64,000 nucleotides of DNA from Stanieria sp. NIES-3757 (GCA_002355455.1 AP017375.1:3959640-4023639), one strand, 5' to 3'. Positions 17,401-28,987 are shown, counted from the stretch's first letter. The notes: generated by a model not told the origin, from the sequence alone. Numbers and translations are program-made.

Positions 17401-18684
17401 ATGAAAATTATTTGTAGTCAAAGCGATCTTAATAGCAATTTGTCTCTAGTGAGTCGGATAGTTCCTTCTCGTCCCGAACCTTTAGTATTAGGGAATGTAC
17501 TTGTTACTGCCGATGAAACCACCCAAAAAGTCAGTTTAACTGCTTTTGATGGTAATTTAGCAATTCGGACAAGTTTTAACGCTGAAGTGATTGAAGGAGG
17601 TTCGATTACTTTACCAGCTAAATTATTTAACGATATTGTCTCTAAGTTGCCAGAAATGGAAATCAACTTAGATGTAGATACGTCTGCTGAAGATAACTCA
17701 TCAAATACTACTTTAGGAAATGATCAAAATGTTATTGCTACGTTAAGTTCTCCTTCAGGAAAATATCAACTTTCTGGAATTGATGCTTCAGAATTTCCCG
17801 AACTTCCTACTATTAATACTGGAGAAGACAACGCCTCATCTGAATTAAACCTAGAAGAACAAAATGTTTGTACCGTTTTACTCCCAGTATCTGCATTAAA
17901 TGAAGGTTTAAAATGCTGTTTGTTTGCTGCTAGTATCGAATTATCAAAACAAATTTTAACAGGTATTCATTTTAAAACCCAGAGAGATAACTCTACTGTC
18001 AATAGTTTAGAATTTGCTGCTACTGATAGTCATCGTTTAGCGGTTGTACAAACCCCTTTAGAAATAGCAGAAAACTCTGAAGTAGAAGCTATATCATCAG
18101 AAGGATCTTTAACAAAAACAAATAATCTTTTTAAAGATTTTGCCGTTACAATTCCTGCTAAAGCTTTAAGAGAATTAGAAAGAATTTTAGCTAGTAGTCC
18201 AGCAGATCAAACAATTAAATTTAGTTTTGATGACACTCAGGTTATTTTTGAATTAGGAGATAAACGTTTAAGCAGTTTAAAATTAACTGGTTCTTATCCT
18301 GCCTATAACCAATTAATTCCACGTAACTTTGGTCGGCAGATGATAGTAGATCGTAAACGACTATTAAATAGCTTAGAATTGGTAGCAGTTTTAGCCCAAA
18401 AAAATAATATTGTTAAATTTAGTCTTGATAGCGAAGCGGAACAATTATTCCTTTCTGTTGATGCCAGAGATGTGGGTAATGCTAAAGAAGCTTTACCTGC
18501 GGAAATAATTGGTGAAAGTATCGATATTGCTTTTAATATTAAGTATTTAATGGATGGACTTAAAGCAATGCCTGCTTCAGAAATTAAAATGCAATTGAAT
18601 GAATGGAATCAACCTGTGATCTTTACTCCTGTAGGCGGTTTTAAAATGACCTATTTAGTTATGCCTGTACAACTTAGAAATTAA
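17401..18684 (+). CDS. dnaN: DNA polymerase III beta subunit (sliding clamp)
   Basis: 427 aa forming the three-domain clamp that tethers Pol III to DNA. Seen: MKIICSQSDLNSNLSLVSRIV, LTAFDGNLAIRTSFNAEV, ASIELSKQILTGIHFKT, FAATDSHRLAV, and the C-terminal KYLMDGLKAMPASEIKMQ with VMPVQLRN. It is longer than usual (about 370-390 aa) because of three Ser/Asn/acidic low-complexity insertions at about 97-112, 139-153 and 219-240, all at predicted surface loops. It is followed 22 bp later by the TonB-like gene. Not associated here with dnaA, as is common in cyanobacteria. Confidence 0.95.
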   Translation: MKIICSQSDLNSNLSLVSRIVPSRPEPLVLGNVLVTADETTQKVSLTAFDGNLAIRTSFNAEVIEGGSITLPAKLFNDIVSKLPEMEINLDVDTSAEDNSSNTTLGNDQNVIATLSSPSGKYQLSGIDASEFPELPTINTGEDNASSELNLEEQNVCTVLLPVSALNEGLKCCLFAASIELSKQILTGIHFKTQRDNSTVNSLEFAATDSHRLAVVQTPLEIAENSEVEAISSEGSLTKTNNLFKDFAVTIPAKALRELERILASSPADQTIKFSFDDTQVIFELGDKRLSSLKLTGSYPAYNQLIPRNFGRQMIVDRKRLLNSLELVAVLAQKNNIVKFSLDSEAEQLFLSVDARDVGNAKEALPAEIIGESIDIAFNIKYLMDGLKAMPASEIKMQLNEWNQPVIFTPVGGFKMTYLVMPVQLRN

Positions 18685-18706
18685 ATTAAAATTTTTTACT
18701 GCTGGT

Positions 18707-19981
18707 ATGTCTTACGAATCTAGGCTAAATAATTTTCAAAGTAAAATAACTAATCCAACTTATATAGCTTTATTTATCTCTTTAATACTTCATTTTTTAG
18801 TTTATAAGTATGGATTACCCAACTTTTCGCTCCAAGATAAAAATCCGCCTGGAAGAATTAATGTGCCTGTAATTGAACTAACTCCTGAAGAAGAAGCTCG
18901 TTTACCTAATTTAGAACTAGACATACCAGAATTAAATAACACTTCTTTAGATAACGGCATTCAATCTTTTGCTTTACCCCCTAGCATTGGAGCTAATGGC
19001 ATTCCAGATTTAGCTCCTATTCCTTTACCACCACCACCAAACTTTGATTTACCTCCTTTACCTCCTCTTCCTCCCTTACCAAGTACTGATATTAAATTAC
19101 CGCCTCTAGGTGATTTCTCTTCTTTACCTTTACCACCACCTTTACCTCCTTTAGAAACTGATTCTCAAGTAAAACCAGCAATTCAAACACCAACAGCTAT
19201 CCAAGCACCTCCAGCCAAACCGCCAGAGACTCAAAAACCTGAAGTTAAGCCTCCCCAACCTCAATCTCAACCGAAACCTTCAGAAAAGCCAGCCACACAA
19301 CCAAATCCTCAGCAAATCGCAGCACAACGTCAGCAAAAACTAAATCGAGATGTGCGTGATTTAAGTAGTAGTTTGCAGAAGAAAGAAAGTTCTAATACTG
19401 ATGAAGATGCCAGAAAAAATTATGTAGCTTGGCTCAATCAAATTAAGACAGTCAATCCAGCAAATATGGTGATTGAAGGCACTTATCCCCGTGATGCTTG
19501 TATTCGTCGTTTAGAAGGAACAAGTGTTTATGGAGTAGTAGTTGATGCTAGCGGTCAAGTATTGGCTTTGGAATTGATTAAAGGCTCAGAATATCCTATT
19601 TTTAACGAACAAGCTAGTCAAGATTTAAGCGATCGCAAATTTAACAATCAAACTAATCAACCTAAACCTTATCAAGTAACTGTTAACTATCAGTATGACG
19701 CAGAAATTTGTCCTTCTCTGACTCTTCCTTCTTTAAAAAAAGAGCAGGAAACTAAACCAGAAACTCCTTCCCCTAATCAAAAACCACAAAATACGGAAAA
19801 AACTCCTCAACCAGCTTCAAATCAAAGAGAACCAAATTCTAAGCCAGTCGAAAATAATAATCAAGATAATCAAGCTCCTGAAGAAAAACCGCCTGTTAAT
19901 CCTCCCCAACCTCAACCAACTAATCAATCCTCCAATACCAAACCGCCTGTTAATCCTCCCCAACCTCAACCCGCTAATTAA
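18707..19981 (+). CDS. Proline-rich TonB-like inner-membrane protein
   Basis: 424 aa. A short cytoplasmic N-terminus is followed by one TM segment at about 19-35 (IALFISLILHFLVYKYGL), then a long Pro-rich periplasmic region (blocks of PLPPPPNFDLPPLPPLPPL, KPPQPQSQPKPSEKP). A compact domain at about 240-345 contains YPRDACIRRLEGTSVYGVVV and GSEYPIFNEQASQDL, resembling a TonB C-terminal domain. An unusual Pro/Gln/Asn tail follows and ends in two copies of KPPVNPPQPQP, encoded by a near-identical 33-bp direct repeat. TonB couples proton motive force to outer-membrane transporters. No ExbBD is adjacent, and the link to dnaN (22 bp) is positional. Confidence 0.75.
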   Translation: MSYESRLNNFQSKITNPTYIALFISLILHFLVYKYGLPNFSLQDKNPPGRINVPVIELTPEEEARLPNLELDIPELNNTSLDNGIQSFALPPSIGANGIPDLAPIPLPPPPNFDLPPLPPLPPLPSTDIKLPPLGDFSSLPLPPPLPPLETDSQVKPAIQTPTAIQAPPAKPPETQKPEVKPPQPQSQPKPSEKPATQPNPQQIAAQRQQKLNRDVRDLSSSLQKKESSNTDEDARKNYVAWLNQIKTVNPANMVIEGTYPRDACIRRLEGTSVYGVVVDASGQVLALELIKGSEYPIFNEQASQDLSDRKFNNQTNQPKPYQVTVNYQYDAEICPSLTLPSLKKEQETKPETPSPNQKPQNTEKTPQPASNQREPNSKPVENNNQDNQAPEEKPPVNPPQPQPTNQSSNTKPPVNPPQPQPAN

Positions 19982-20162
19982 ACTTATTTATCCGTTCAGC
20001 AATTACTCTTGAAGGGCGGTACTTGTAATATCTTTGATTTGGAGTAAATATTGAGAAATTTGTTGCATTCTTAAGATAAGATTAGCCAAATGTAACAAAA
20101 TGCAAAGTATAATATTTGAGTTAAGTAAAGATAAACAGTAATTAAGAAGAATAGTATTTTAA

Positions 20163-21581
<1,419 letters not shown>

Positions 21582-21594
21582 ATAAGCTAATTAG

Positions 21595-22599
21595 ATGAGA
21601 AAATGCTCAATGGCTAAAAAAACAACCGATTGCCTTGTTCTAACCACGGACAGTGTTTCTACTTGCTCCCGAATGCTGCAATTGCCTAAATCAAAACCTA
21701 AAACAAACTTAGCCTCAGTTACTGAGGCATACGAATATTGTCGTCAAATTACGGCAGAATACGCTAAAACTTTCTATCTTGGAACTTTATTAATGCCCAA
21801 AGAAAAGCGTAAAGCAATTTGGGCAATTTATGCTTGGTGCCGTCGTACTGATGAGTTAGTAGATGGCGTTGAAGCAAAAGATACAACAGTAGAAACTTTG
21901 GCGCAATGGGAACAACAACTAGAATCTGTCTTTGCAGGAGAGCCGACAGATGATACCGATGTTGCCTTAATCGATACCATTCAAAGTTTCCCAATGGACA
22001 TCCAACCCTTTCGAGATATGATTGCGGGACAAAGAATGGATTTGTATCGCAATCGTTATGAAACTTTTGAAGAATTAAAACTGTATTGTTATCGAGTTGC
22101 AGGTACAGTGGGTTTGATGTCTAATGCTATCCTTGGAATTAACCATAACCAGAACAATGTACCTTGGGAAAGAGATTGTCAAACTTATGTTCCCAAAGAA
22201 GAAGCTATTTCTTTAGGGATAGCTATGCAACTAACTAATATTTTGCGCGATGTTGGAGAAGATGCTCAAAGAGGTCGTATTTATTTACCCCTAGAAGATT
22301 TAAAAGCTTTTGATTATACAGAGCAAGATTTGTTGCAAGGAGTAATTGATGAACGTTGGTTAGCTTTGATGCGTTTTCAGATTAAAAGAGCTAGAAACTA
22401 TTATCATCAAGCAGAAGTAGGGATTCGTTATTTAATAAGGGATTCTCGTTTACCCGTCTGGGCTTCTTTAATGCTCTATCAAGGTATTCTTAATGCAATT
22501 GAACAGAATCAATACGACGTTTTTAGTAAAAGAGCGTTTGTTCCTAAAGTAGTAAAATTTTCTTCTTTACCTATAGCCTGGTTAAGAGCGCAAATTTGA
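21595..22599 (+). CDS. crtB: Phytoene synthase
   Basis: Condenses two geranylgeranyl diphosphates to phytoene. Seen: EYAKTFYLGTLLMPKEKR, the first aspartate-rich motif RRTDELVDG, AGTVGLMSNAIL, and the second motif LTNILRDVGEDAQRGRIYLP. The start is uncertain. ATG 21595 gives 334 aa with a 26-residue leader of no known use. ATG 21673 (MLQLPKSK) matches the start I expect for cyanobacterial homologues and would leave a 91-bp gap after crtP. Neither start has a clear Shine-Dalgarno. Confidence 0.95.
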   Translation: MRKCSMAKKTTDCLVLTTDSVSTCSRMLQLPKSKPKTNLASVTEAYEYCRQITAEYAKTFYLGTLLMPKEKRKAIWAIYAWCRRTDELVDGVEAKDTTVETLAQWEQQLESVFAGEPTDDTDVALIDTIQSFPMDIQPFRDMIAGQRMDLYRNRYETFEELKLYCYRVAGTVGLMSNAILGINHNQNNVPWERDCQTYVPKEEAISLGIAMQLTNILRDVGEDAQRGRIYLPLEDLKAFDYTEQDLLQGVIDERWLALMRFQIKRARNYYHQAEVGIRYLIRDSRLPVWASLMLYQGILNAIEQNQYDVFSKRAFVPKVVKFSSLPIAWLRAQI

Positions 22600-22751
22600 T
22601 ACTAACTTGGGTTTGGCTGATTAAATTGCTAGTTAATAGCATTGATTTAATAATTATCCAGTATTGGTTAAAGTTAACTCAGTCATAATAATTCTGGTTA
22701 CTTCCAAGTTTGTTATTTTAGAAAGTTATATACAAATTCCTATTTTAAGAT

Positions 22752-23519
22752 TTAGGCAGCTTGGGGTTGCATAATTGCTCCTAACTGCTCTATTCCTTTA
22801 TGCAAATGTCTAGTCACTGTCATAGGACTAATGCCAATATACTGAGCAGCTTCTTTGCGAGGTAAATCCCACAAATATACACATTCAATGGCTGCTTTAG
22901 TTTTGTCTTCTAACTGGCTCATTGCTCTTTGTAATTGCATTTTGTCCTCTTCTAATTGACGTATTTCTTGATAATTAGGATCTGCAATTGTTTCACCAAA
23001 AGTAATTGAAGAATCTTGAGATTGATTAACTAAGGCATCCAAGCTAATTGGTAAACGATTTTGTAGAGCTAATTGGCATTCACTCCATTCTTGTACAGAT
23101 ACTCCTAAAGCTTTAGCAATTTCTGTATCGTAAGGTAATCTTTCTAAAGCTTCAATTAATTGTTTGCGTAATTTTCTGCCTTGATTATAAAGCTCTTGCC
23201 ATCTACGAGGAATCCTCATCATGCTACCTTTATCTCTCAGATAATGTAACATTTCACCACGAATATAAGGAATCGCAAAAGAGCTAAAAGCAGAACCTTG
23301 ATGAGTATCAAAACGCTCAATTGCTCTAATTAAACCAAGATAACCAATTTGTTCTAAATCTTCATAAGGTTCAGCACATTTTCTACTAACTTGATGAGCT
23401 ACTTTTCTGACTAAACCTGCATTAAGTTCTACTAGTTGATTACGTAATTTTAAAGAAGGATTAGAAGCATAGGCTTGTAGTAATTCTATACAACGAAAAC
23501 TAAAAGATTGAGTTGACAT
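22752..23519 (-). CDS. sigF: RNA polymerase sigma factor SigF-like (group 3)
   Basis: 255 aa. Region 2 shows RNQLVELNAGLVRKVAHQVS, CAEPYEDLEQIGYLGLIRAIERFD and AFSSFAIPYIRGEMLHYLRD. Region 3 has IPRRWQELYNQGRKLRKQL, and region 4 has LPRKEAAQYIGISPMTVTRHLHKGIEQL. The size and the order without region 1 fit group 3 SigF, which in Synechocystis controls pilA and motility. ATG 23519 (MSTQSFSFRC) is preferred to 23543. No anti-sigma gene is adjacent; the STAS protein at 28582 is 5 kb away and need not be linked. Confidence 0.88.
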   Translation of the reverse strand: MSTQSFSFRCIELLQAYASNPSLKLRNQLVELNAGLVRKVAHQVSRKCAEPYEDLEQIGYLGLIRAIERFDTHQGSAFSSFAIPYIRGEMLHYLRDKGSMMRIPRRWQELYNQGRKLRKQLIEALERLPYDTEIAKALGVSVQEWSECQLALQNRLPISLDALVNQSQDSSITFGETIADPNYQEIRQLEEDKMQLQRAMSQLEDKTKAAIECVYLWDLPRKEAAQYIGISPMTVTRHLHKGIEQLGAIMQPQAA

Positions 23520-23769
23520 AAGAATTAGATAGTGACTGACCAATAAAATTATTAAGCGAATCTAAATTTAATTTTCTGTTCACTATCAATCCTGCACCAT
23601 AGTTGTTTTACGGAAATCTCTAACCAGGTTGCCATCGATCTCCGCACAAATACGCAAATATTCTAATAATTTATTTTTGTTAAAAAAGCAAAATAAAAAG
23701 ATAAACTTTGCTATCTATTTGTTTTTAAATTGATATATTTAATCTTAAAAATTGCTGATATTTTTTAAT

Positions 23770-23811
23770 AAAAAAAACTGTCCCATTCTCTAATAAAAAG
23801 TAATGAGACAG
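23770..23811 (-). terminator. Intrinsic terminator of the peroxiredoxin gene
   Basis: Read on the minus strand: CTGTCTCATT, a 14-nt loop, then AATGGGACAG (10-bp stem with one G-U pair), directly followed by eight T. It lies 67 bp after the peroxiredoxin stop. Strong rho-independent form. Confidence 0.85.
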
Positions 23812-23878
23812 CTAAGACAAATTTTTAATGGTTTGAATCGCTTAGATTAGCGAAAAATGCTTCTGTGACTGCAATCTA

Positions 23879-24475
23879 TTAACCAACCGCAGAAAAATAA
23901 ACTTTGGATTTGACTGGATCTGGAATCATAGTTTTATCTCCTTCTTGCCAGCCAGCAGGACAAACTTGATCGGGATGAGATTGTACATATTGAATTGCTT
24001 TAAGCGTTCTTAAAGTTTCATCAACACTACGACCAAAGGATAAGTTATTGATTGTCGAATGTTGAATTACTCCTTCTCTGTCAATGATAAATAGTCCTCT
24101 AAGAGCCACTCCTGCATCAGGATCGAGAACGTTATAAGCAGTACTAATTTCTTTTTTAATATCAGAAACAAGAGGATAGGCTATATCGCCAATTCCGCCT
24201 TCTTTGCGGTCTGTTTGAATCCATGCTAAGTGAGAAAATTCGCTATCTACGGAGACACCTAAAACTTCGGTGTTTGATGCTTTGAATTCTTCATAGCGAT
24301 CGCTAAAAGCAATGATTTCTGTAGGACAAACAAAAGTGAAGTCCAAAGGATAAAAGAACAAGACTACATATTTACCACGGTAGTCAGACAATTTGATGGT
24401 TTTGAATTCTTGATCAAAAACAGCAGTAGCAGTAAAGTCAGGAGCTTGTTGTCCTACTCTTAAACATCCTTCCAT
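23879..24475 (-). CDS. Typical 2-Cys peroxiredoxin
   Basis: 198 aa; reduces H2O2 and organic peroxides with thioredoxin as donor. Peroxidatic C50 sits in [13 protein letters not shown] and resolving C172 in VCPAGW. GGIG (93-96) and a C-terminal YF (193-194) correspond to the paired motifs that make 2-Cys peroxiredoxins prone to over-oxidation, so hyperoxidation sensitivity is predicted. Upstream (24526-24537) is the small palindrome CCTGA-tg-TCAGG, about 50 bp before the start, a possible operator. A strong terminator follows the gene. Confidence 0.95.
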   Translation of the reverse strand: MEGCLRVGQQAPDFTATAVFDQEFKTIKLSDYRGKYVVLFFYPLDFTFVCPTEIIAFSDRYEEFKASNTEVLGVSVDSEFSHLAWIQTDRKEGGIGDIAYPLVSDIKKEISTAYNVLDPDAGVALRGLFIIDREGVIQHSTINNLSFGRSVDETLRTLKAIQYVQSHPDQVCPAGWQEGDKTMIPDPVKSKVYFSAVG

Positions 24476-24680
24476 ATTATTTTGGTCTCCTCAAATACCG
24501 ACTAGTTTTAATTCGTAAGTTATGACCTGATGTCAGGGGTTTACCTGCTTTCACAGCAAGTCTTTGCCTTTAACTTGATTTCAAATCAATAATATTTACG
24601 AACCTTTACAAATATATCATACTCATAACGATTTTGACTAACTTGGCAATTTCTGTTTGCAATTGTTCTAGATTCAATTT

Positions 24681-25622
24681 TTATAGTTCTAAATCAGAAA
24701 ATTCTTCTTTAAGTTCTCTAGCCATCAAAGCCTGAACTGCTTGCTGGGGAGTAATTTTTCCGTTTAACAGACGATAGACTTGATTGGCAATGGGGACAGC
24801 TAAATGTTGACGAACGGCAGTTTTGACTAAAACATCTGTGGTATTGACTCCTTCAGCCGTTCCTTCTAATTTTGACAAAATTTCGTTTAAGGATAAACCT
24901 TGAGCTAACTGATAACCTACTTGATAATTACGAGATAAAGGACTATCACAAGTTGCGATTAAATCTCCTAAACCAGATAAGCCAAAAAAAGTTTCTGGAT
25001 TTGCTCCTAAATAAGTACCAACACGAATCATTTCTGGTAAAGCCCTAGTTAGTAAAGCAGCTTTAGCATTTGTGCCTAGTTGTAAGCCATCACAAACTCC
25101 TGCTGCGATCGCTATAACATTTTTGAGAGTTCCTCCTAATTCTGCCCCTAGCGGATCGCTACTAGCGTAAACGCGAAAAGTATCAGAAGCAAAAACTTGC
25201 TGTACGATTTCGGCAGATTCAAGGTTGTTGCTAGCAACTACGGTAGCAGCGGGTAATCCGCGCTCAATTTCTTTAGATAAATTAGGGCCAGAGAGAACTA
25301 CGACAGGATGATTTAGAAAAGCAGTTTGCCAAATTTGAGAGGGGGTTAGAGTCGTAAGAGGGTCTAATCCTTTAGTCGCAGTCACTAAAATACTGTGTTT
25401 TGGTAGGTGAACAGTCTGTAATTGTTCGACTAGTGGTCTAACGCCTTTCATGGACACTGCCGAAATAATAATTTTGGCTTCACTTATTGCTGAAGCTAAA
25501 GGCTCAAAACTACGACGCGACCACAAACGTACTTGATGTTGATTGCGACGGGCTAAAGTGGCTAAAGCATTCCCCCAAACTCCTGCTCCTAAAATGGTTA
25601 CGATATGTTTTTGTTTAGTCAC
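24681..25622 (-). CDS. gpsA: Glycerol-3-phosphate dehydrogenase [NAD(P)+]
   Basis: 313 aa; makes sn-glycerol-3-phosphate for phospholipid synthesis. The N-terminal Rossmann site is ILGAGVWGNALATLARRNQH. Seen later: VLSGPNLSKEIERGLPAATVVA, the catalytic Lys region AELGGTLKNVIAIAAGVCDG, NAKAALLTRALPEM and FGLSGLGDLIATC, followed by EGVNTTDVLV. Slightly shorter than E. coli GpsA. Monocistronic by spacing. Confidence 0.95.
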   Translation of the reverse strand: MTKQKHIVTILGAGVWGNALATLARRNQHQVRLWSRRSFEPLASAISEAKIIISAVSMKGVRPLVEQLQTVHLPKHSILVTATKGLDPLTTLTPSQIWQTAFLNHPVVVLSGPNLSKEIERGLPAATVVASNNLESAEIVQQVFASDTFRVYASSDPLGAELGGTLKNVIAIAAGVCDGLQLGTNAKAALLTRALPEMIRVGTYLGANPETFFGLSGLGDLIATCDSPLSRNYQVGYQLAQGLSLNEILSKLEGTAEGVNTTDVLVKTAVRQHLAVPIANQVYRLLNGKITPQQAVQALMARELKEEFSDLEL

Positions 25623-25836
25623 TAGCTTAATATTTTATTAAGATTTACTCTACTTAGTTATTTAATTCTAGAAAGGATTGGGAAGATTATTTAATTAATT
25701 TTTTTAGAAAATTTCATGAGCGCTTGCTCAAGCGATCGCGATTATAATTAGAACTATTGCTCAGTCATTAACCAAAGATTTAGCCAAAAATTAAACATAA
25801 AAAGTCGAAATTTCTCAATAACAACGAGCTAAGAAA

Positions 25837-25863
25837 TAAAAAAAGAGGAAAACAAATTCCTCT
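25837..25863 (-). terminator. Intrinsic terminator of the radical SAM gene
   Basis: On the minus strand, AGAGGAA-TTTGTT-TTCCTCT (perfect 7-bp stem) runs into a T-tract. It is 24 bp past the stop of the gene at 25887. Confidence 0.8.
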
Positions 25864-25886
25864 AATTCATTACTTAAATTTCTAGT

Positions 25887-28481
25887 TCAATTACCTAAAA
25901 TTAATCTTTCTCGATGAACTTTTAAAAGGTCAAAATCTTGGTGAGTTACTTGCTCCAACATATAAACTAATTGTTCTGGTAAAAGTTTAGTGCCATCGTT
26001 ACGACAACTTCCTAGATAACGAAGTACAACTGAATTGCTTTGAGATTGGTTTTCTGATTCAACTTTGAGATCGAACAAATAATTCCGTAAATTGATTTGC
26101 TGCTTTTTACCTGATTTTGTGGTTTTTTCCCACCAAAACTCTTGAGTTAAATTAATTGTTTCAATCCATTTTTGCCATTCATCCCAACTACAATCTTGTT
26201 CAGTTGCTACAGTAATTAAATACTCAGCTTTCTCTAACAAACCAGTTGCAGCAGGAGATTTGATTTCAATTTCTTCTACTTGATAAATAGGTAAATCTTG
26301 AGGTAATTGGGCAGCTAATCGATCTCGAAAATTTTCTAGTAATAAATCCTCCGTTAGTTCAAAATCAACAATTTCACCACTGCTAGTAGTCCCTAAAGAT
26401 AAGGCATTCGCAATTGAAATTCTTGGACCTGGATGAAATCCCCCCGTATAAGAAATTGGTAAAGCAGCACGACGCACAGCGCGATCAAATAATCTAACTA
26501 AATCCAAGTGACTAACTAATGCCATCGAACCGTGCTTACCAAACCAAACTCTAATTTTTTGTTTTCTGCTGTGATTGGGTTGATAATGTCCAACAAATTC
26601 GGGAATCGGTGGTGGAGGAACAACTATGTTATGACCAAAATCGGTACTACAAACACCACAATGAGAACAACCATCAAAAGCACAATCAGGCACTGTAGCT
26701 GCTTCTAAAGCTCTTTTTAGATCTGCTTTTAACCATTCTTTGTCAATTCCCGTGTTGAGATGATCCCAAGGTAAAGGTGCATCTAAAGAATTGAGTTCTG
26801 AAGATTTTCGATCCTGAAAAACATTCCATTCACCGTTTTCTACTTGACGATATTTCCAGGTTAGACCAGCTTCTGCGATCGCATTCTCCCAAGCTTGATA
26901 GGCTTGATTTAAATTTTCCCACCAAGAATCCATTCCTGCGCCTAATTCCCAGGCACGACGGACTACCACAGATAAACGGCGATCGCCTCTACCGACAAAA
27001 TCTTCCATGGCGGAGATACGGACATCAGTATAGTTAACTTTAACTCCTTTCAGACCACGAAATTCTTGACGTAGTAATTCTTGTTTGCGGATAAACTCAG
27101 CAGTGGACACAGAATGCCCTTGAAAAGGGGTATGAGGTTTAGGAGTAAAGTTGGAAATAGTAATGTTAAAATCCAATCGTTTTCTTTTTGGCAAACGACA
27201 TTCTTGTCTCAACCAACGAACAGTTTCAGCAATACCAATTACATCGACATCGGTTTCTCCTGGTAAACCAATCATAAAGTAGAGTTTTACCTTATCCCAA
27301 CCTTGTTCGACGGCGGTTTTAATACCTCTCAGCAATTCTTCATTAGTTAATCCCTTATTAATTACATCCCGCATCCGTTGCGTTCCTGCTTCAGGCGCAA
27401 AAGTCAAACCAGCTTGACGAGTACCACCGATGATCTTGGCAATATTCTCATCAAAACGGTCTACTCTTTGACTTGGTAAAGAAAGAGAAATATTTTCATT
27501 TTTGAGGCGGTTTTTAATTTCCATCCCTACCGCAGGTAAAGCTAAATAATCAGAACAACTCAGAGACAGAAGCGAAAATTCATTGTATCCTGTCTTCCGC
27601 ATTCCCTCTTCAATTGCTGTTACTACTTGTTCGGGTTCAACATCGGTAGCAGGACGAGTTAACATTCCTGGTTGACAGAAACGACAACCGCGAGTACAAC
27701 CTCTTCTAATTTCTACGGTTAAGCGGTCATGAACTGTTTGAATATAAGGAACTAAGCCAATTGAATAGGCAGGAATGGGAGTAGCAACTCTTCTAAGAAT
27801 TCTTTTAGGAACATCAGGACGATTAGGATGAACTGAACCGTCCTCTGCCATCTCATAGAATCTAGGCACATAAACCCCAGGTACTTGCGCCAAATCTAGT
27901 AGTAATTTTTCTTTACTTAATCCCGCTGCTTTTCCTTCTGCAATAACTAAACCTATTTCTGGTAGAAGTTCTTCTCCATCGCCTAAAACCACAAAGTCAA
28001 AAAAGTCTGCATAAGGTTCGGGGTTCGATGTGGCTGTTTGTCCCCCTGCAAAAATTAAAGGATAATCTAACTCAATTCTGTCTTGCCAAGTTAAGGGAAT
28101 CTCAGCCAAATCGAGCATTTCTAAAATATTAGTTGCCCCTAATTCATAACTAAGGCTAAAACCGATAATATCAAAATCTTTAACTGGCTTTCGCGATTCT
28201 AAAGCAAATAGAGGTGTATTAGTTGCTCTTAACTTAGCTGCTAAATCTGGTGCAGGTAAATAAGTGCGATCGCATAATTGTCTAGGTTGAGCATTAATAA
28301 TGTTGTAGAGAAGAATATGACCTAGATTAGATGCACCAACTTCATAAATCTCTGGATACGTTAAAATCCAACGTACCTCAGCCGTATTCCAGGGTTTATG
28401 CTTCGCTCCTAGCTCATTGCCAAGATAACGCGCTGGTTTATTGATTTCGGAATTAATTAATTGATCAAAGGCAAGAGTCAC
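25887..28481 (-). CDS. B12-binding-like radical SAM protein fused to DUF2344 (TIGR03960 type)
   Basis: About 864 aa. The N-terminal B12-binding-like domain includes VRWILTYPEIYEVGASNLGHILLYNI. The radical SAM core has RRGCTRGCRFCQPGM (CxxxCxxC), then FAPEAGTQRMRDVINKG and FMIGLPGETD. A Cys cluster CAFDGCSHCGVC and a C-terminal DUF2344/TIGR03936 domain follow (KHGSMALVSHLDLVRLFDRA, SYTGGFHPGPRISIANALS). The fusion is common in cyanobacteria; the substrate is unknown, with an RNA or ribosome role suspected because DUF2344 neighbours rne/rpmA-type genes elsewhere. I chose GTG 28481 because AAGGAG lies 9 nt upstream; the longer frame begins at a TTG (28511) with no such site. Confidence 0.88.
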   Translation of the reverse strand: MTLAFDQLINSEINKPARYLGNELGAKHKPWNTAEVRWILTYPEIYEVGASNLGHILLYNIINAQPRQLCDRTYLPAPDLAAKLRATNTPLFALESRKPVKDFDIIGFSLSYELGATNILEMLDLAEIPLTWQDRIELDYPLIFAGGQTATSNPEPYADFFDFVVLGDGEELLPEIGLVIAEGKAAGLSKEKLLLDLAQVPGVYVPRFYEMAEDGSVHPNRPDVPKRILRRVATPIPAYSIGLVPYIQTVHDRLTVEIRRGCTRGCRFCQPGMLTRPATDVEPEQVVTAIEEGMRKTGYNEFSLLSLSCSDYLALPAVGMEIKNRLKNENISLSLPSQRVDRFDENIAKIIGGTRQAGLTFAPEAGTQRMRDVINKGLTNEELLRGIKTAVEQGWDKVKLYFMIGLPGETDVDVIGIAETVRWLRQECRLPKRKRLDFNITISNFTPKPHTPFQGHSVSTAEFIRKQELLRQEFRGLKGVKVNYTDVRISAMEDFVGRGDRRLSVVVRRAWELGAGMDSWWENLNQAYQAWENAIAEAGLTWKYRQVENGEWNVFQDRKSSELNSLDAPLPWDHLNTGIDKEWLKADLKRALEAATVPDCAFDGCSHCGVCSTDFGHNIVVPPPPIPEFVGHYQPNHSRKQKIRVWFGKHGSMALVSHLDLVRLFDRAVRRAALPISYTGGFHPGPRISIANALSLGTTSSGEIVDFELTEDLLLENFRDRLAAQLPQDLPIYQVEEIEIKSPAATGLLEKAEYLITVATEQDCSWDEWQKWIETINLTQEFWWEKTTKSGKKQQINLRNYLFDLKVESENQSQSNSVVLRYLGSCRNDGTKLLPEQLVYMLEQVTHQDFDLLKVHRERLILGN

Positions 28482-28581
28482 GGCATATTTCTCCTTAACG
28501 AAGCTAGGCAATTATCTTAGCCTTTTTAATATACCGAACCTTGCCAATACTTAACAGATTTTACTTAGTTGCCTTTTGAAA

Positions 28582-28923
28582 TTAATTCAGTGACATTGAA
28601 GCTTCAAAACTATCACGATTATCAAAAATTTCAAAAACGTTATCTAATTGAGTTAGTTCAAAAATCATTCGTACTGATGGCGAAACTGAACAAATGCTAA
28701 AACGGCGATTTAAGTTTTGTGCTAAACGAAATCCTTTAATCAAAGCCATTAATCCAGCACTATCCATAAATTCGACTTCTGTCATATCTACTAAAAAAAT
28801 CGAGTCAGTTTTAGATTTAACTGCCTTGCTTAACTGCTCTAAAAATTCTGTTGCATTAGCAGCACTTACATAGCCTTGAGGTTGAAAAGCAGTTATGTTG
28901 TTATATATTGCAGTACTACTCAT
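28582..28923 (-). CDS. STAS-domain anti-sigma factor antagonist
   Basis: 113 aa, a single STAS domain like SpoIIAA. The phosphorylatable Ser is S55 in VEFMDSAGLMALIKGF. It starts MSSTAIYNNITAFQPQG. Such proteins bind switch kinases and release sigma factors or act in other phospho-switches. No kinase or phosphatase is next to it, so the partner must be elsewhere. It is preceded by a long AT-rich spacer with a perfect palindrome. Confidence 0.9.
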   Translation of the reverse strand: MSSTAIYNNITAFQPQGYVSAANATEFLEQLSKAVKSKTDSIFLVDMTEVEFMDSAGLMALIKGFRLAQNLNRRFSICSVSPSVRMIFELTQLDNVFEIFDNRDSFEASMSLN

Positions 28924-28987
28924 TTTTTTTCTTCGTTAAAGTTATATATTACTTAAAAAATTAATTGTTTATATTCCATAGAGGATA

